Part shown: positions 1-6,199 of the stretch, piece after piece
Position numbering within the stretch: position 1 is the stretch's first letter
How the letters are laid out: the number at the start of each line of letters is the position of its first letter
From: Bryobacterales bacterium
GTDB taxonomy: Bacteria > Acidobacteriota > Terriglobia > Bryobacterales > Bryobacteraceae
DNA: 15,727 nucleotides
Direction: 5' to 3'
Assembly (NCBI GenBank): GCA_003487005.1
Contig: DNFG01000346.1
Coordinates: forward strand, 1-15,727
Made by a program: the position numbers and the translations under genes
The notes under the pieces: generated by a model
What the model saw: the letters and a program-made list of their open reading frames with translations, nothing else
Databases searched by the model: none
Told to the model about the DNA's origin: nothing

Positions 1-14
1 CGCTCTTCCGATCT
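1..14. other. Residual Illumina adapter sequence (artefact)
   Basis: The first 14 bases, CGCTCTTCCGATCT, are identical to the last 14 bases of the standard Illumina adapter/read-1 primer; the complement reads AGATCGGAAGAGCG. They sit exactly at the window edge. The most likely explanation is untrimmed adapter at a contig end, so biological sequence should be taken to start at base 15. That the minus-strand reading frame stays open through these bases has no meaning. Confidence 0.9.
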
Positions 15-280
15 ACCAGTGCGTAGCCGCCCGGCAATAGCAGCGAGATCAGCACCAGGCTGGTCACCAGCACCATCACCACCATCGTCAACGACGCCAT
101 CCAGTCGCTCTTGTCCCGCACGGCCACCACGTGGTCGTTGTCAATGTCCTTCACAAACAGCAGAATGTCTTCCCGGGGCAGCGCCCGCAGGCGGTAATCC
201 GGCGTATCGCCGCGCTCTTCCGCGCCGCTCGCCGCCTTGCCCGCCACCAGCCAATCGTACAAACCCGCCAGACTGGTCAT
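15..280 (-). CDS. FtsL-like small membrane protein of the division cluster (3' end missing)
   Basis: This gene follows rsmH by 34 nt on the same strand, the place where ftsL normally lies in mraZ-rsmH-ftsL-ftsI clusters. The ATG at 280 is preceded by a strong ribosome binding site (GGAGG, 8 nt upstream). The 88 visible codons encode about 60 mostly polar, charged residues (cytoplasmic side), then one hydrophobic segment at about residues 61-82 rich in Val, Leu and Met, ending at the contig edge. FtsL is a bitopic protein that joins FtsB and FtsQ in the divisome; the periplasmic coiled coil that would confirm it lies outside the window. FtsL is poorly conserved, so the call rests on position and topology and not on sequence motifs. 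An unrelated single-span membrane protein remains possible. Confidence 0.6.
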
Positions 281-314
281 CGCTCTTTCCTCCAAAGCCG
301 GTCATTCCCGGCCG

Positions 315-1193
315 TCAAACCATCTCCAATGCGCGCAGCACCGCACTGCGGCTCGCCGCGTTCTCTCTCACTTCCGCTTCCCCCGGCCGCACCACATGCC
401 GGGTCAGGATTCGCGCCGCGCCGCTCCGTCCCAACCGCTGGAATGCCTGTTTCACCTTCCGGTCGTCCAACGACTGAAAGGCGATCACCACCCACCGCCC
501 CCCCGGTTTCACGCACTCCGGTCCCTGCTCCAGCAGGGCGTCCAGTTCCTCCGGTTCGCTGTTCGTCGCCATCCGCAACGCCTGAAATACCCGCGTCGCC
601 GGATGCAGTTTTCCGGTCCGCGGCACGGCCGAGGCCACGATCTCCGCCAGATGACGGGTGTCGCGCACCGGCCGTGCTCGAACCAGGGCTTTGGCTATCT
701 TTCGGGGCGCCCTCCTTTCTTCCGCGTAGTGATAAAACAAATCCGATAATTCGAGTTCCGAGGCGCGGTTCACCAGATCCGCCGCCGTCAACTCCTGCGA
801 CCGGTCCATCCGCATATCCAGCGGTCCCGCCTGCTGGAACGTGAACCCCCGTTCGGGATCCGTCAACTGCCAGCGGCTGACCCCCAGGTCGCACAACAAT
901 CCATCCACGCGACCGCATTCCAGCGCGTCCAGCGTGGCGCGCAACCGCGAAAAAGGGCTCTGCCGGAACGTGATCCGTTCCGCGACTCCGGCCGCCTCCG
1001 CCCGCGCCCGGGCCTTCGCCAGCGATTCCGCGTCCCGGTCCAGACTGATCACCCGCGCCGTCTCTGGCAGTCCGGCCAGCAGCAACGTGTGCCCGCCCAA
1101 CCCGCAGGTCACATCCACCCACACGGACCCCGGCTTCGGCGCCAGCCATTCCAGCGCCTCTTGCCACAGAACGGGGTAGTGTTCCTGCTCCAT
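315..1193 (-). CDS. rsmH: 16S rRNA (cytosine1402-N4)-methyltransferase RsmH (MraW)
   Basis: RsmH methylates N4 of C1402 in the decoding centre of 16S rRNA using S-adenosylmethionine. The 292-residue product has the family's usual length and motifs: the SAM-binding GLGGHT at 31-36, CDLGVSRWQLT near 101-111, a GFTFQ...PLDMRMD block at 116-130, HPATRVFQALR at 197-207, and the C-terminal SRSAVLRALE at 281-290. The ATG lies 3 nt after the mraZ stop, so the two are almost certainly cotranscribed. Some positions differ from the common consensus: GGHT for GGHS, AFQSLDDR (239-245 region) for SFHSLEDR, and NAASRSA for NPRSRSA. These look like lineage variation, because the frame is intact and the SAM site is kept. 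Confidence 0.95.
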   Translation of the reverse strand: MEQEHYPVLWQEALEWLAPKPGSVWVDVTCGLGGHTLLLAGLPETARVISLDRDAESLAKARARAEAAGVAERITFRQSPFSRLRATLDALECGRVDGLLCDLGVSRWQLTDPERGFTFQQAGPLDMRMDRSQELTAADLVNRASELELSDLFYHYAEERRAPRKIAKALVRARPVRDTRHLAEIVASAVPRTGKLHPATRVFQALRMATNSEPEELDALLEQGPECVKPGGRWVVIAFQSLDDRKVKQAFQRLGRSGAARILTRHVVRPGEAEVRENAASRSAVLRALEMV

Positions 1194-1196
1194 ACA

Positions 1197-1670
1197 TCAG
1201 ATCAACCCGAACTCCTCGGCCTCCTCAATGAACTCGCTCACGAATGCCTCGGCTGCTTCCGTCGCCTTGTCATGCTGCACCGTGTTGTAGATCCGCGCCA
1301 CATCCCGGTCAAACAACATCTGGATCGTCTCGCCTTCCAGCTCCAACTCCCGGCGCAGAGCCTGCGGCAACGTAATCTTTCCCGTCTTGTCCACTTCCAC
1401 GTCCTCGCCGTACTTCGCCGCAACCAACTCAAGCGCTTTCCGCTTCTTCGGCTCCAGCATGAACTGGTCCAAGGTTCGTTCCCACGACCCGTTCATGTAG
1501 ATCCTCGCCATCCCGTTGATCTGCGTGATGTACATCCGCTTGCTTGGAAGTTGTTCCAAATACTCGATAAACCGAGCCGGCAGCTTGATCCGGCCGTTCG
1601 CGTCCACTCGTGCGGACAGAAAACCCCGGGGATTCTCCACTTCGGTTCGAGATGGGGCGCTCTGGTTCAT
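1197..1670 (-). CDS. mraZ: MraZ, transcriptional regulator of the division and cell-wall cluster
   Basis: MraZ is an AbrB-like DNA-binding protein that forms a ring and represses its own dcw operon in well-studied bacteria. The 157-residue product shows the two expected DxxGRIxxPxxxR-type half motifs: VDANGRIKLPARF at 22-34 and VDKTGKITLPQALRREL at 93-109. It is divergent overall and has a somewhat acidic, Glu/Ala-rich C-terminal tail (about 136-154). The ATG at 1670 has no clear Shine-Dalgarno sequence. It lies about 40 nt downstream of the start site expected from the promoter at 1716-1745, and a 13-bp palindrome lies in the leader. Gene order mraZ-rsmH supports the call. I do not see the direct-repeat TGGGN operators described for enterobacterial MraZ. 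Confidence 0.9.
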   Translation of the reverse strand: MNQSAPSRTEVENPRGFLSARVDANGRIKLPARFIEYLEQLPSKRMYITQINGMARIYMNGSWERTLDQFMLEPKKRKALELVAAKYGEDVEVDKTGKITLPQALRRELELEGETIQMLFDRDVARIYNTVQHDKATEAAEAFVSEFIEEAEEFGLI

Positions 1671-1689
1671 TTTAGGCCGATCTATGTCG

Positions 1690-1702
1690 ATTCGGTCCGA
1701 AT
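1690..1702. repeat. Palindrome in the mraZ leader, possible operator
   Basis: ATTCGG and CCGAAT form a perfect 6-bp inverted repeat around one central base. It lies between the predicted mraZ transcription start (about 1709) and the mraZ ATG (1670), where a repressor could block transcription or an RNA stem could form. The regulator is unknown; this is inference from position and symmetry only. Confidence 0.35.
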
Positions 1703-1715
1703 AGTGCCTGATAGG

Positions 1716-1745
1716 ATCATACTGAGGTCATGGACCAGAGAGCAA
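1716..1745 (-). promoter_or_regulatory. Sigma70-type promoter for mraZ-rsmH-ftsL-like
   Basis: On the minus strand, TTGCTC (1745-1740) is followed after 18 nt by TATGAT (1721-1716). The -10 box matches TATAAT at 5 of 6 positions and the -35 at 3 of 6. Transcription would start near 1709, giving a leader of about 40 nt before the mraZ ATG. The region is AT-richer than its surroundings. Confidence 0.6.
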
Positions 1746-1753
1746 GTCTTTTT

Positions 1754-1782
1754 TTGTTTTCGCTTTTTATTTGCCGTACTTT
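1754..1782 (+). promoter_or_regulatory. Weak candidate promoter for ppa
   Basis: TTGTTT (1754-1759) and TACTTT (1777-1782) are separated by 17 nt in the most AT-rich stretch of the window, between two divergent genes. Each box matches the consensus at only 3 of 6 positions. A start near 1789 would leave a leader of about 30 nt before the ATG at 1820. The spacing is good and the boxes are poor, so treat this as a suggestion. Confidence 0.3.
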
Positions 1783-1794
1783 AGGAGTACCTTG

Positions 1795-1813
1795 GGCGAA
1801 ACTTTGGCGAAAC
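1795..1813 (+). repeat. Two direct copies of GGCGAAAC, 11 bp apart
   Basis: GGCGAAAC occurs at 1795-1802 and 1806-1813, start to start 11 bp (one DNA turn). The pair lies directly between the candidate ppa promoter and the ppa start codon. Same-face direct repeats at this place could be a regulator binding site; no regulator is identified, and chance is possible for so short a repeat. Confidence 0.35.
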
Positions 1814-1819
1814 GCCTGC

Positions 1820-2398
1820 ATGTTTGCTACTCTGACGGCTGTGCTAACGCGTTTATATGATCTGGATCCGGGCCCGGAGAGCCCCGAACTCGTCCGGGCG
1901 ATTATCGAGATCCCGAAGGGCTCTGCGAACAAGATTGAATACGACGGTGACCTCGGACTCTTCCGGTTGGACCGCTCCCTCTACTCTCCGATGCACTATC
2001 CGGGCGACTACGGCTTCATCCCCGGCACTCTGGCCGAGGACAATGACCCTCTGGACGTCCTCGTGCTGGTCTCCGAAGCGAGTTTCACTGGCTGCCTGAT
2101 CGAGGTTCGCCCGGTGGGGGTCCTCAATATGGTGGACCGCGAGGAAAACGACCAGAAGATTATCGCGGTGCCGACCCGCAACCCCCGCTACGACCAGATC
2201 CACACGATGGACCAGGTCTTTGCCCACGTCCGGCGCGAACTGGAGCACTTCTTCACCATCTACAAGGAACTGGAAGGACGCGTGGCGGTCATGCAGGGTT
2301 GGGGCGGTCCGCGCGAGGCCCGCCGCTGCATCCTGGAGTCCCGCGAGCGCTATCTGGCCGTCCAGTCCGCGCCCGAGCCCGCCGGCGAAGACATCTAG
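1820..2398 (+). CDS. ppa: Soluble inorganic pyrophosphatase (family I)
   Basis: This cytoplasmic enzyme hydrolyses pyrophosphate to two phosphates, pulling biosynthetic reactions forward. The 192-residue product carries the family signature DNDPLDV, with metal-binding Asp74, Asp76 and Asp79, and a second Asp pair at 106 and 111, the same spacing as Asp65/67/70 and Asp97/102 of the E. coli enzyme. Other conserved blocks are IEIPKGS (30-35), LYSPMHYPGDYGFIPGT (54-70) and KIIAVPTRNPRY. The start is uncertain. The frame opens at an ATG at 1730, but that lies in the mraZ promoter and would add an unusual Leu/Phe-rich leader. I chose the ATG at 1820; a GTG at 1841 (185 residues) is also possible. 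None has a good ribosome binding site. The gene is transcribed away from mraZ. Confidence 0.93.
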   Translation: MFATLTAVLTRLYDLDPGPESPELVRAIIEIPKGSANKIEYDGDLGLFRLDRSLYSPMHYPGDYGFIPGTLAEDNDPLDVLVLVSEASFTGCLIEVRPVGVLNMVDREENDQKIIAVPTRNPRYDQIHTMDQVFAHVRRELEHFFTIYKELEGRVAVMQGWGGPREARRCILESRERYLAVQSAPEPAGEDI

Positions 2399-2424
2399 CA
2401 CTCTCCTTCTTGAGAACCAACTGA

Positions 2425-2441
2425 TAAATTGGTAAATTGGT
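2425..2441 (+). repeat. Tandem octamer TAAATTGG x2
   Basis: TAAATTGG is repeated directly head-to-tail (2425-2432, 2433-2440) just after the ppa stop. An upstream ACCAA at 2416-2420 can pair with TTGGT in either copy to form a weak stem. It is AT-rich against the local background. No T-run follows, so it is not a convincing ppa terminator. Confidence 0.5.
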
Positions 2442-2513
2442 GCCGGGGACCCAATAGCCGCCAGCAGCGTTGATTCTAAATGGTTTTTGCCCCAGGCCGG
2501 ACCCCAATAGCCG
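2442..2513 (+). repeat. Imperfect direct repeat in the ppa-pgk spacer
   Basis: Two similar units, GCCGGGGACCCAATAGCCG (2442-2460) and GCCGGACCCCAATAGCCG (2496-2513), share a perfect 10-bp core, CCAATAGCCG, at 2451-2460 and 2504-2513 (53 bp apart). The spacer 2399-2547 shows no gene. The pattern resembles a degenerate intergenic repeat element, but whether it recurs in the genome cannot be judged from one window. Confidence 0.4.
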
Positions 2514-2547
2514 GTTGACGATCTTTGGATACCGCCACGGCGAACAC

Positions 2548-2578
2548 AAAAATGGGGGCCGCGCGAGGCGGCCCCCAT
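2548..2578 (-). terminator. Intrinsic terminator of pgk
   Basis: An 11-bp perfect GC-rich stem (arms 2552-2562 and 2568-2578, ATGGGGGCCGC and its complement) encloses a 5-nt loop. Read on the minus strand, the stem is followed at once by a run of T (five counting the last stem base). It begins 20 nt after the pgk stop codon. The plus-strand side lacks a T-run, so it serves pgk and probably not ppa. Confidence 0.88.
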
Positions 2579-2598
2579 GACTTCGCAGAACTCAGCCT

Positions 2599-3768
2599 TT
2601 ACTTGTCCGTCAGCGCCGCCACCCCAGGCAGTGTGAGTCCGGACAAAAATTCGAGCGACGCCCCGCCGCCCGTCGAAATGTGGCTGATCTTGTCGGACAG
2701 CCCGGCCTGCTTGACCGCCTTCTCCGAATCGCCGCCGCCGACCACCGACAGCGCCCCGGAATTCGCCACCGCCTCGGCCACGGCCACCGTCCCGGCATCA
2801 AAGGGCTTCTTCTCGAACACGCCCATCGGGCCGTTCCAGATGATCGTCCTGGCCGCGCCCAGCACTTCCGCGAACGCTGCCCGGGTGGCGGGGCCGATAT
2901 CCATGCCCATCTTGCCGTTCGGGATCTCGGTGACAACCTCGTTCGGTGCATCGGCCTCGAACAACTCCGCGACGACGTGATCCGTCGGAAGCATCAGCTT
3001 GTCGCCCGCTTTCGCAAGCAGTTCCTTCGCCAACTCGACCTTGTCCTCTTCCACGAGGCTCTTGCCGGTCGGCAAGCCCTGGGCCTTGGCGAACGTGTAC
3101 GCCATCGCGCCGCCGATCAGCAGCCGGTCGACGAACTTCAGCAAGTTCTCGATGACTTCAATCTTGTCGGACACCTTCGCGCCACCAAGAATGCCCACGC
3201 AGGGGTGCTCCGGCGACTGGGTGCACTTGAAGAGATACTCGAGCTCCTTCTCCATCAGCAGACCGGCGGCTGCGGGTTTCAGGAACTGGATGATGCCCTC
3301 GGTGGAGGCGTGCGCGCGGTGGGCCGTCCCGAAGGCATCGTTCACATACACTTCGCCCAGCGCGGCGAGGAGCTTGGCGAATTCCGGGTCGTTCTTTTCT
3401 TCTTCGGCGTGATACCGCAGATTTTCCAGCAGCAGGACCTCCCCAGGCGCCGGCAGCATCGCCTCGACCACCGGTCCGATGCAGTCGGGCGCCATCCGCA
3501 CGGGCTTGCCCAGCAGCTCCGCGAGGCGCGCGGCCACCGGCTTCAGGCTCATCTCCGGATTGACTTTGCCCTTCGGCCGGCCGCAATGCGAAGCCAGCAC
3601 CAGACCCGCGCCACGCTCCAGCGCATACTGAATCGTCGGTAAAGCCGCCTTGATGCGCTTGTCCGACGTGATTTCCTGCCCGCCATTGGCCAGCGGAACG
3701 TTAAAATCGACGCGCATGAACACGCGTTTGCCCTTCAAGTCGAGATCGCGAATGGAAAGTTTAGCCAT
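2599..3768 (-). CDS. pgk: Phosphoglycerate kinase
   Basis: This glycolytic enzyme transfers the acyl phosphate of 1,3-bisphosphoglycerate to ADP, making ATP and 3-phosphoglycerate in the cytoplasm. The 389-residue product has near-standard length and the family hallmarks: RVDFNVP at 19-25, SHCGRPKG at 60-67, [34 protein letters not shown], the adenine-nucleotide-side [14 protein letters not shown] and [13 protein letters not shown] near the C-terminus. The start is the ATG at 3768; its ribosome binding site is weak (GAGG rather far upstream). It lies 80 nt downstream of the DUF6528-like gene on the same strand, so it could be read both from that operon and from its own promoter. A GATAAT box is seen upstream but without a good -35. 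The usual partner gap is not in the window. Confidence 0.97.
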   Translation of the reverse strand: MAKLSIRDLDLKGKRVFMRVDFNVPLANGGQEITSDKRIKAALPTIQYALERGAGLVLASHCGRPKGKVNPEMSLKPVAARLAELLGKPVRMAPDCIGPVVEAMLPAPGEVLLLENLRYHAEEEKNDPEFAKLLAALGEVYVNDAFGTAHRAHASTEGIIQFLKPAAAGLLMEKELEYLFKCTQSPEHPCVGILGGAKVSDKIEVIENLLKFVDRLLIGGAMAYTFAKAQGLPTGKSLVEEDKVELAKELLAKAGDKLMLPTDHVVAELFEADAPNEVVTEIPNGKMGMDIGPATRAAFAEVLGAARTIIWNGPMGVFEKKPFDAGTVAVAEAVANSGALSVVGGGDSEKAVKQAGLSDKISHISTGGGASLEFLSGLTLPGVAALTDK

Positions 3769-3817
3769 GATTGAATAAAGACCTCAAACACCTAGATTAT
3801 CACTTGCGGGCCGCCTT

Positions 3818-3833
3818 CCCCGGCTTTCCGGGG
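3818..3833 (-). other. GC-rich stem-loop between DUF6528-like gene and pgk
   Basis: CCCCGG and CCGGGG form a 6-bp stem around a 4-nt loop, about 15 nt beyond the stop of the upstream minus-strand gene. There is no T-run after it on the minus strand, so it is not a typical intrinsic terminator. It might act as an mRNA 3'-end stabiliser or processing site between the long operon and pgk. Confidence 0.35.
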
Positions 3834-3848
3834 GCCTCCGGGCCTGGC

Positions 3849-4688
3849 TCAGAGTGTCCAGCGCGCCTTGTACAGCCGCTCACCGGGCAGACGCAGCGTC
3901 CGCCGGGGTGCCAGGAACTCAAGCCGTTCCGACCACCAGTTGGGCGATTCGGCTTCGATATAGACGGTCTCTCCACTCACGGGGTGAACCGAAACACTCT
4001 TCACGTGGGCACGGCCGCCCAGCAAGGGATGGCGCCGCCAGACCCGGCTTGCGCGATCAAACTCCCAGACCCCGTCGTGAGTCGTCACCCCCAGCCGGTC
4101 TGTCCCGGGGATGGTCCAGAGATCGTGGCCCCCCTCGTCCGGCAGTTCATACTCGGCCTTCACCTGCAAATCCGCGGCCAGTGCCGCCAGAACCCGTCCT
4201 CCGAGCGCCCACAAAGTCTCGCGGGTCTCATCCCAGACGACACCGTGACCCGAGTAGAGCGGCGTCGAGGCCAGCTCCTTCTCAGGAACTTGGCTGTCGA
4301 ACAGGACCACCCGGTTCCCTCCCCGCTGCCGGACCGAACAGGCCACGGCGATCCGCCCCCCGGGTAGCATCTCGGCGGAGTGGGCGTTCGCGCCGGCCGC
4401 CCAGAACACCACCCGCCCCGATGGCCGCTCGATCAGCGCCACACCGTCGCTCGAAGCGGTGATCAAAACCCGCCCGCCCGCCACGGGCTTACACTCGTCA
4501 ATGGTCCGGAACAGCTTCCGGTATTCCGCCGGGAGGTCCTCGCGGGCTTCCGCCTTCCAGCTCCAGGTCTTCACCGGCGACTCGCCGCTCGCGTCCAGCG
4601 CGATCAGTTCATCCCAACCACAGACAAATAGCTCCCGCCGGGGCTGCGCCAGTGCCGCCGCGCTCATCAACATTTGCCTCCGGGTCAC
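3849..4688 (-). CDS. DUF6528-like beta-propeller protein, probably exported
   Basis: The 279-residue product has no catalytic motif I can name. From memory of the family it resembles DUF6528 proteins, which have WD40/YVTN-like repeats: WSWKA (42-46), DECKPV (64-69), NAHSAEMLPGGRIAVA (101-116), SGHGVVWDETRETLWALGG (146-164), GGHDLWTIPGT (187-197), VTTHDGVWEFDR (201-212), VKSVSVHP (229-236) and YKARW near the end. The start is a GTG at 4688, one nt after the previous stop, with GGGAG 8 nt upstream. It gives an N-terminus TRRQMLMSAAALAQ that looks like a short Tat-type or Sec-type signal. A longer frame back to 4799 would run inside the upstream gene and is unlikely. No function is known to me; a role in sensing or binding outside the cytoplasm is only inference. 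Confidence 0.8.
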   Translation of the reverse strand: MTRRQMLMSAAALAQPRRELFVCGWDELIALDASGESPVKTWSWKAEAREDLPAEYRKLFRTIDECKPVAGGRVLITASSDGVALIERPSGRVVFWAAGANAHSAEMLPGGRIAVACSVRQRGGNRVVLFDSQVPEKELASTPLYSGHGVVWDETRETLWALGGRVLAALAADLQVKAEYELPDEGGHDLWTIPGTDRLGVTTHDGVWEFDRASRVWRRHPLLGGRAHVKSVSVHPVSGETVYIEAESPNWWSERLEFLAPRRTLRLPGERLYKARWTL

Positions 4689-4689
4689 T

Positions 4690-5130
4690 TCAGAACTCCC
4701 TGACCAGGCGGAACGGGAAGGGTTGCCGCTTGCCTTCCTTGACCAGCGTGACCGTGAGCCGGTCGCCCTCGCGATGGTATTCCAGCCGTGTTTCCGCACC
4801 CTGCTGCCGGAACACGGCCATATTCGGGCCGGTTCGCTCGATACGCCATCTCAGGGCGCCATCGGCCTCTTCCCAGGCCTTCAATCCGGGATGAAAATGC
4901 CGCAAATGCAGCACCAAATCCCCTTCCCGGAGTTCGATGGACTGGAATTCCGTGAACGCCGTCTTCCCGCCGCGCACCATCCGGAAGACTGAATGCATCG
5001 CGTCCCCCTCCGGAGGGAGCCAGACCTCCTCGATCACGGTCGGGCCCATTTCGCCCCGCCAGTATCCTGCCATGAATGCGACGTCGTCGAAACCAGACGC
5101 CGCCAGCAACGCCAGCGTCATCAACAGCAT
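4690..5130 (-). CDS. DUF6265-like exported protein
   Basis: A small protein of 146 residues with a short hydrophobic N-terminus (MLLMTLALLAASG) compatible with a signal peptide. The rest matches, from memory, the DUF6265 pattern: FMAGYWRGE (19-27), EEVWLPPEGDAMHSVFRM (34-51), FTEFQSIEL, LVLHLRHFHPGLKAWEEADG (72-91) and a repeated beta-strand layout typical of lipocalin/calycin-like barrels. Its function is unknown. The ATG at 5130 has a strong ribosome binding site (GGGAGG, 6 nt upstream) and lies 14 nt after the TerC-like stop; its own stop is 1 nt from the DUF6528-like start, so the three are very probably one transcript. A ligand-binding role is suggested by fold resemblance only. Confidence 0.82.
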   Translation of the reverse strand: MLLMTLALLAASGFDDVAFMAGYWRGEMGPTVIEEVWLPPEGDAMHSVFRMVRGGKTAFTEFQSIELREGDLVLHLRHFHPGLKAWEEADGALRWRIERTGPNMAVFRQQGAETRLEYHREGDRLTVTLVKEGKRQPFPFRLVREF

Positions 5131-5144
5131 GGTTCGCCTCCCGG

Positions 5145-6185
5145 TCAGTCTGATTCCGGCGCCGGCTTCTTCGGGAAAACCAGCGACAGCACGATTGAGC
5201 CCGCGATCACGCCCAGAATGATACCCAGCGAGAGCGCGATCGGAAAGTGTCCGCCGAACAACTTGTTCAGCCAGACCATCTTCAGCCCCACGAAAATCAG
5301 CACGATCGCCAGTCCGTATTTCAACATGTGGAACAGGTGGATCGCGCCTGCCAGCAGGAAGAAGAGACTGCGCAGACCCAGGATCGCGAAGACGTTCGAG
5401 GTGTACACAATCAACGGCTCGCGGGTGACCGCAAAGATGGCAGGCACTGAATCCACCGCGAACACGATGTCAGTCATTTCCAGAAACAGCAGGCACACCA
5501 GCAGGGGCGTCGCCATGCGCCGGCCGTTCTCGATGGTGAAGAAGCGCTGTCCCTTGAGATGCGAAGTCACCGGAACATAGCGCCGGAACATGCGGATCAC
5601 GAAGTTCTTCTCCGGTTCGACCTTCTCGTCGCCCGCAAACATCATCTTCAGCCCGGTGAAGATCAGGAAGACGCCAAAAACGATGATCACCCACTGAAAC
5701 TGGATCAACAGGCTGCCCACGGCGATGAAGGCGGCCCGGAAGATCAGCGCGCCCAGAATCCCGAAAAACAGCACGCGGTGCTGGTACTCGCGAGGGATGC
5801 CGAAATACTGGAATACGACAACAAAAACGAACATGTTGTCGGCGCTGAGCGACTTCTCGAGGATGAATCCGGTGAGGAATTCCAGCCCCACCTGCTTCGC
5901 CGCCGTCGCGGGGTCAAACCCCGCGACGGCCATCAGTTCATCGACCTGCGGGAAGCGCCAGAGCGCGTACTGGTAGAAACCGTAGTTGAAGACCAGTGCC
6001 AGACAGGTCCAGATGACAAACCAGATCGCGGCTTCCCGCATGCCCACAGCGTGGGCTTTGCGATGAAACACGCCCAGATCGAGAGCCAGCAGGCCGATCA
6101 CCAGCAGCGTAAACGCCACATAGAACCACCAATACTGTTCGAAAGGGAAGAGGTGAACGGACTGGAGTGCGGTGGTGGTAGACAA
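5145..6185 (-). CDS. TerC/Alx family integral membrane protein (probable metal exporter)
   Basis: TerC-family proteins are multi-span inner-membrane proteins; characterised members such as Alx and YceF/YkoY-type proteins export manganese or help load metal into exported enzymes, and others are tied to tellurite resistance. The 346-residue product shows the two diagnostic acidic membrane motifs: LEFLTGFILEKSLSADNMFVF (Glu110, Asp116, Asn117) and FLEMTDIVFAVDSVPAIFAVT (Glu236, Asp239, Asp245). About eight to nine hydrophobic spans are visible, with a charged loop at about 183-225. The start is a TTG at 6185 without a clear ribosome binding site, 14 nt after the cysE stop, so translation probably depends on the upstream gene. 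No yybP-ykoY riboswitch can fit in front. A 13-bp perfect hairpin lies within the gene (residues 86-95). Confidence 0.92.
   Translation of the reverse strand: MSTTTALQSVHLFPFEQYWWFYVAFTLLVIGLLALDLGVFHRKAHAVGMREAAIWFVIWTCLALVFNYGFYQYALWRFPQVDELMAVAGFDPATAAKQVGLEFLTGFILEKSLSADNMFVFVVVFQYFGIPREYQHRVLFFGILGALIFRAAFIAVGSLLIQFQWVIIVFGVFLIFTGLKMMFAGDEKVEPEKNFVIRMFRRYVPVTSHLKGQRFFTIENGRRMATPLLVCLLFLEMTDIVFAVDSVPAIFAVTREPLIVYTSNVFAILGLRSLFFLLAGAIHLFHMLKYGLAIVLIFVGLKMVWLNKLFGGHFPIALSLGIILGVIAGSIVLSLVFPKKPAPESD
5902..5930. repeat. Perfect 13-bp inverted repeat inside the TerC-like gene
   Basis: GCCGTCGCGGGGT (5902-5914) and its exact complement (5918-5930) are separated by only 3 nt. In the mRNA this gives a very stable GC-rich hairpin. 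It encodes AVAGFDPATA in the loop before the first acidic membrane motif, and the frame is intact. No T-run follows on either strand. It is the strongest secondary structure I found inside any gene of the window. Confidence 0.9.
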
Positions 6186-6199
6186 ACAACCAGAATAAC

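Noticed and set aside
1730-1819. Upstream ATG extension of ppa (30 extra residues).
   Set aside because: The extension overlaps the mraZ promoter, is AT-rich and gives a Leu/Phe-rich leader not found in cytoplasmic pyrophosphatases.
1853-2578. A 241-codon minus-strand open frame over ppa and the spacer.
   Set aside because: Antisense to a clear pyrophosphatase, and it would run from within the pgk terminator.
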